Source of the DNA: UBA6197 sp047638075
GTDB taxonomy: Bacteria; Pseudomonadota; Alphaproteobacteria; Rhodobacterales; Rhodobacteraceae
Length of the DNA stretch: 25,725 nt
Direction of reading: 5' to 3'
NCBI RefSeq assembly: GCF_047638075.1
Contig: NZ_JBLJBV010000077.1
Location: 1-25,725 of the forward strand
The notes under the pieces are model-generated. The model saw only the letters and a program-made list of their open reading frames with translations. It was not told where the DNA came from and ran no database searches. Of this stretch, positions 23,668 to 25,725 are shown one piece after another; within the stretch, counting starts at the first letter, position 1; each line of letters starts with the position of its first letter. The translations under genes and the position numbers were made by a program.

Positions 23668-23799
23668 AGTTAACCGTCCTTTAACAGGGAGCATGTTTTT
23701 TATCCCCGCAACGCACGGGAATCGCTATATTAAGTTCAGGCGCCCCGCGACTCAGGGGGCGGCCGTCTTTAGCGCAACCCTTACACTCCGAGATTCGGC

Positions 23800-24018
23800 A
23801 TGAATGCACATATCGAAATGAACCCCGAAGAGGTGCTTCGCGTCAAACTGGAAGTGCTAAGGCGCGAACATCGCGACCTTGATGAGGCTATCGCAGCGCT
23901 TGCCCAATCGGGTCGCGCCGATCCGCTGACACTGAAACGTCTGAAAAAACAAAAACTGTCCCTGAAAGATCAGATCGCCCGGCTGGACGACATGCTGACC
24001 CCCGACATCATCGCCTGA
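23800..24018 (+). CDS. YdcH-like DUF465 protein
   Basis: A 72-aa, highly charged helical-hairpin protein of the YdcH/DUF465 family. It shows the LRREHRDLDEAIAAL segment, a short loop with ADPLTLKRLKKQKLSLKDQIARL, and an acidic end. Proteins of this family are small coiled-coil hairpins of unknown function. It has only a weak ribosome-binding site, and an in-frame ATG at 23818 is an alternative start. It is divergent from hsp20 and 83 bp upstream of purE. Confidence 0.85.
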   Translation: MNAHIEMNPEEVLRVKLEVLRREHRDLDEAIAALAQSGRADPLTLKRLKKQKLSLKDQIARLDDMLTPDIIA

Positions 24019-24101
24019 TCACCCCCGTTTTACCCGGCCCCGGTCATTGCATGGCGGCCCCGCGTGTTTATAGTGCGCGCCAGATCAACGGGGAAAGATA
24101 G

Positions 24102-24587
24102 ATGGGCGTCAAAGTGGGAATCATCATGGGCAGCCAATCGGACTGGCCCACGATGCGCGAGGCCGCCACCGTGCTGGATGAACTGGGCATTTCGTATGAG
24201 GCCAGGATCGTATCGGCACACCGCACCCCGGATCGGCTTTGGGCCTACGGCAAGGCCGCCGCTGGCCGCGGGCTTCAGGTGATTATCGCAGGCGCCGGTG
24301 GTGCCGCCCATCTGCCCGGCATGATGGCCTCGAAAACCCGGATCCCGGTTGTGGGCGTGCCGGTTCAGACCAAGGCGCTTTCGGGTGTAGACAGTCTTTA
24401 TTCCATCGTACAGATGCCCAAAGGGTACCCGGTCGCCACCATGGCAATCGGCGCAGCGGGGGCGGCGAATGCAGGGCTGATGGCCGCAGGTATTCTGGCA
24501 CTTCAAGATCCCGCCCTGGCCCAACGGCTAGACGCATGGCGCGATGCCCTTTCCGCCTCAATCTCCGATGAGCCGCGCGATGAATGA
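24102..24587 (+). CDS. purE: 5-(carboxyamino)imidazole ribonucleotide mutase, class I PurE
   Basis: A 161-aa enzyme that converts N5-CAIR to CAIR in purine synthesis. Family motifs are MGSQSDWPTM near the N-terminus, VSAHRTPDRL with His40, the GAGGAAHLPGMMASKTRIPVVGVPV core and SLYSIVQMPKGYPVATMAIG. A GGGGAAAG site precedes the ATG. Its last eight bases overlap the start of purK, whose product makes the substrate, so the two are co-translated. Confidence 0.95.
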   Translation: MGVKVGIIMGSQSDWPTMREAATVLDELGISYEARIVSAHRTPDRLWAYGKAAAGRGLQVIIAGAGGAAHLPGMMASKTRIPVVGVPVQTKALSGVDSLYSIVQMPKGYPVATMAIGAAGAANAGLMAAGILALQDPALAQRLDAWRDALSASISDEPRDE

Positions 24588-25653
24588 CCCCCTTTCCCCC
24601 GGCGCTACCATCGGTATTCTTGGCGGCGGTCAGCTGGGCCGGATGCTTTCGGTCGCAGCCTCGCGGCTTGGCTTCAAAACCCATATTTTCGAACCCGGCG
24701 CCAATCCTCCTGCAGGTCATGTGGCCGACCGGGTGACGACGGCCAACTACGCCGATGCCGCGGCTCTTACCGCTTTCGCGGCCTCGGTGGATGTCATCAC
24801 CTACGAATTTGAAAACATCCCCACCGCCGCACTCGACCTGCTGGAAAGCACCCACCCCATCCGCCCCGGGCGCCGCGCGCTCGCCATCAGCCAGGACCGG
24901 ATTGCGGAAAAAACCTTCCTGGGCAGCATCGGCCTGACCACCGCCCCCTGGGCCGAGGTAAACGACGCCGCCAGCCTCGATCAGGCGCTCACCCGCATCG
25001 GCACCCCCTCAATCTTGAAAACCACCCGCCTTGGCTATGATGGCAAAGGGCAGGCCCGAATCCTGGCGCCAACCGATGCTGCCCCGGCGCTGGCCGCAAT
25101 GGCGGGTGCGCCAGCCGTGCTTGAAGGCTTCATCACCTTCAGCCGCGAAATCTCGGTGATCGCGGCGCGCGGCACCTCGGGCGAGGTGGCGGCCTTCGAC
25201 CCCGGCGAAAACATCCACCGCGACGGTATTTTGCACACCACTACGGTGCCTGCCCAGATCACCGCCGCCCAACGCACCGATGCGGTGCTGATCGCGGCAC
25301 GCATCCTCAACGCGCTCGATTACGTTGGCGTTCTAGGGGTCGAACTGTTCGTCACAGCCGAGGGACTCCTAGTCAACGAAATCGCCCCCCGCGTCCATAA
25401 TTCCGGCCATTGGACGCAACAGGGCTGCGCCATCGACCAGTTTGAGCAGCACATCCGCGCTATCGCAGGCTGGCCACTGGGCGACGGTAGCCGCTACGCC
25501 GATATCGAAATGCGCAACCTGATCGGCAACGACGTGGACGATATCCCCGCCCTCGCCCGCGCCCCCCGGACCGCGATCCACCTCTACGGCAAGGCCGAGG
25601 CCAAACCCGGTCGCAAAATGGGTCACATCAACCGGATCATGACCAAAACCTGA
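24580..25653 (+). CDS. purK: 5-(carboxyamino)imidazole ribonucleotide synthase
   Basis: A 357-aa ATP-grasp enzyme that carboxylates AIR with bicarbonate and ATP to N5-CAIR, which PurE then uses. Visible blocks: TIGILGGGQLGRML at the N-terminus, VITYEFENIP, SQDRIAEKTFL, ILKTTRLGYDGKGQ (ATP-grasp lysine and glycine loop), EGFITFSREISVIAAR, GVLGVELFVT and VNEIAPRVHNSGHWT with metal-ligand residues. The ATG at 24580 gives the usual N-terminus and overlaps the purE stop; ATGs at 24568 and 24544 are in frame but lie deeper in purE. Confidence 0.95.
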   Translation: MNDPLSPGATIGILGGGQLGRMLSVAASRLGFKTHIFEPGANPPAGHVADRVTTANYADAAALTAFAASVDVITYEFENIPTAALDLLESTHPIRPGRRALAISQDRIAEKTFLGSIGLTTAPWAEVNDAASLDQALTRIGTPSILKTTRLGYDGKGQARILAPTDAAPALAAMAGAPAVLEGFITFSREISVIAARGTSGEVAAFDPGENIHRDGILHTTTVPAQITAAQRTDAVLIAARILNALDYVGVLGVELFVTAEGLLVNEIAPRVHNSGHWTQQGCAIDQFEQHIRAIAGWPLGDGSRYADIEMRNLIGNDVDDIPALARAPRTAIHLYGKAEAKPGRKMGHINRIMTKT

Positions 25654-25659
25654 TCGGCT

Positions 25660-25725
25660 TTTGTTTGGCAAAAATACTCTCGGGGGGGCCGCACCGGTAC
25701 GGGGCGGCGGGGGCAGACAGCCCCC
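25660..25725 (-). repeat. Intergenic GC-hairpin repeat (copy 2, after purK, cut by window end)
   Basis: On the minus strand it reads as a GC-rich hairpin (GGGGGC at 25709-25714 pairs with GCCCCC at 25720-25725, loop AGACA), then CCCCCCCGAGAGTATTTTTGCC. It matches the layout of the copy at 17739 (hairpin, CCCGA, TATTT, CCA). It may serve as a terminator for purEK. Confidence 0.55.

Overview
This window is about 25.7 kb of GC-rich chromosome from an alphaproteobacterium, most probably a Rhodobacterales (Roseobacter-group) marine bacterium. The evidence is the TakP-type TRAP receptor, the hsp20-DUF1150 pair, the bpt, DUF2852 and YdcH-like genes, the ilvB attenuator, and the GC-hairpin intergenic repeats. 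All family assignments come from reading the sequence; no database search was run.

Region 1 (13-6131) is a small integrated mobile element, 6,043 bp between equivalent points of a 49-bp direct repeat. It sits in tRNA-Cys(GCA). The left repeat completes a whole tRNA gene, and the right repeat is an orphan 3' half. All element genes lie on the minus strand: a split small ORF, a Trp-rich 112-aa protein, a RepA-like hexameric helicase, an array of about 11-bp iterons with many G-runs, a head-tail connector, a terminase large subunit, an HNH endonuclease, and a tyrosine recombinase. There is no portal, protease, complete capsid or tail gene, so it looks like a phage satellite that packages itself in a helper's particles. 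Two features are striking. First, the recombinase appears to be an in-frame fusion of the N-terminal scaffold segment of an HK97-type major capsid protein to an integrase that lacks its own N-terminus. Second, the attachment site lies inside the first ORF: only in the excised circle is that ORF joined to an ATG and ribosome-binding site. In the circle the genes form a nearly closed, head-to-tail, co-directional operon.

Region 2 (6132-11834) is housekeeping. It holds a non-coding spacer, a small conserved gene overlapping the end of glnE, glnE itself (glutamine synthetase adenylyltransferase), a YbaK-type tRNA deacylase, a DUF2852 membrane protein behind two near-identical operator-like sites, and bpt (N-end-rule leucyltransferase).

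Region 3 (12013-15438) is a 2-oxoacid TRAP transporter. The receptor gene takP converges on the two permease genes, and they share a strong terminator.

Region 4 (15797-18360) is the acetolactate synthase operon ilvB-ilvN. It is preceded by a textbook translational attenuator with an Ile/Leu/Val leader peptide. It is followed by about 0.9 kb of gene-free, AT-richer DNA and a LuxR-type regulator gene broken by a frameshift (19241-19989).

Region 5 (20077-25725) holds a molybdopterin/2Fe-2S oxidoreductase pair (isoquinoline oxidoreductase-like), hsp20 and a DUF1150 gene behind a heat-shock-type promoter, a YdcH-like gene, and purE-purK. The window ends in a GC-hairpin repeat.
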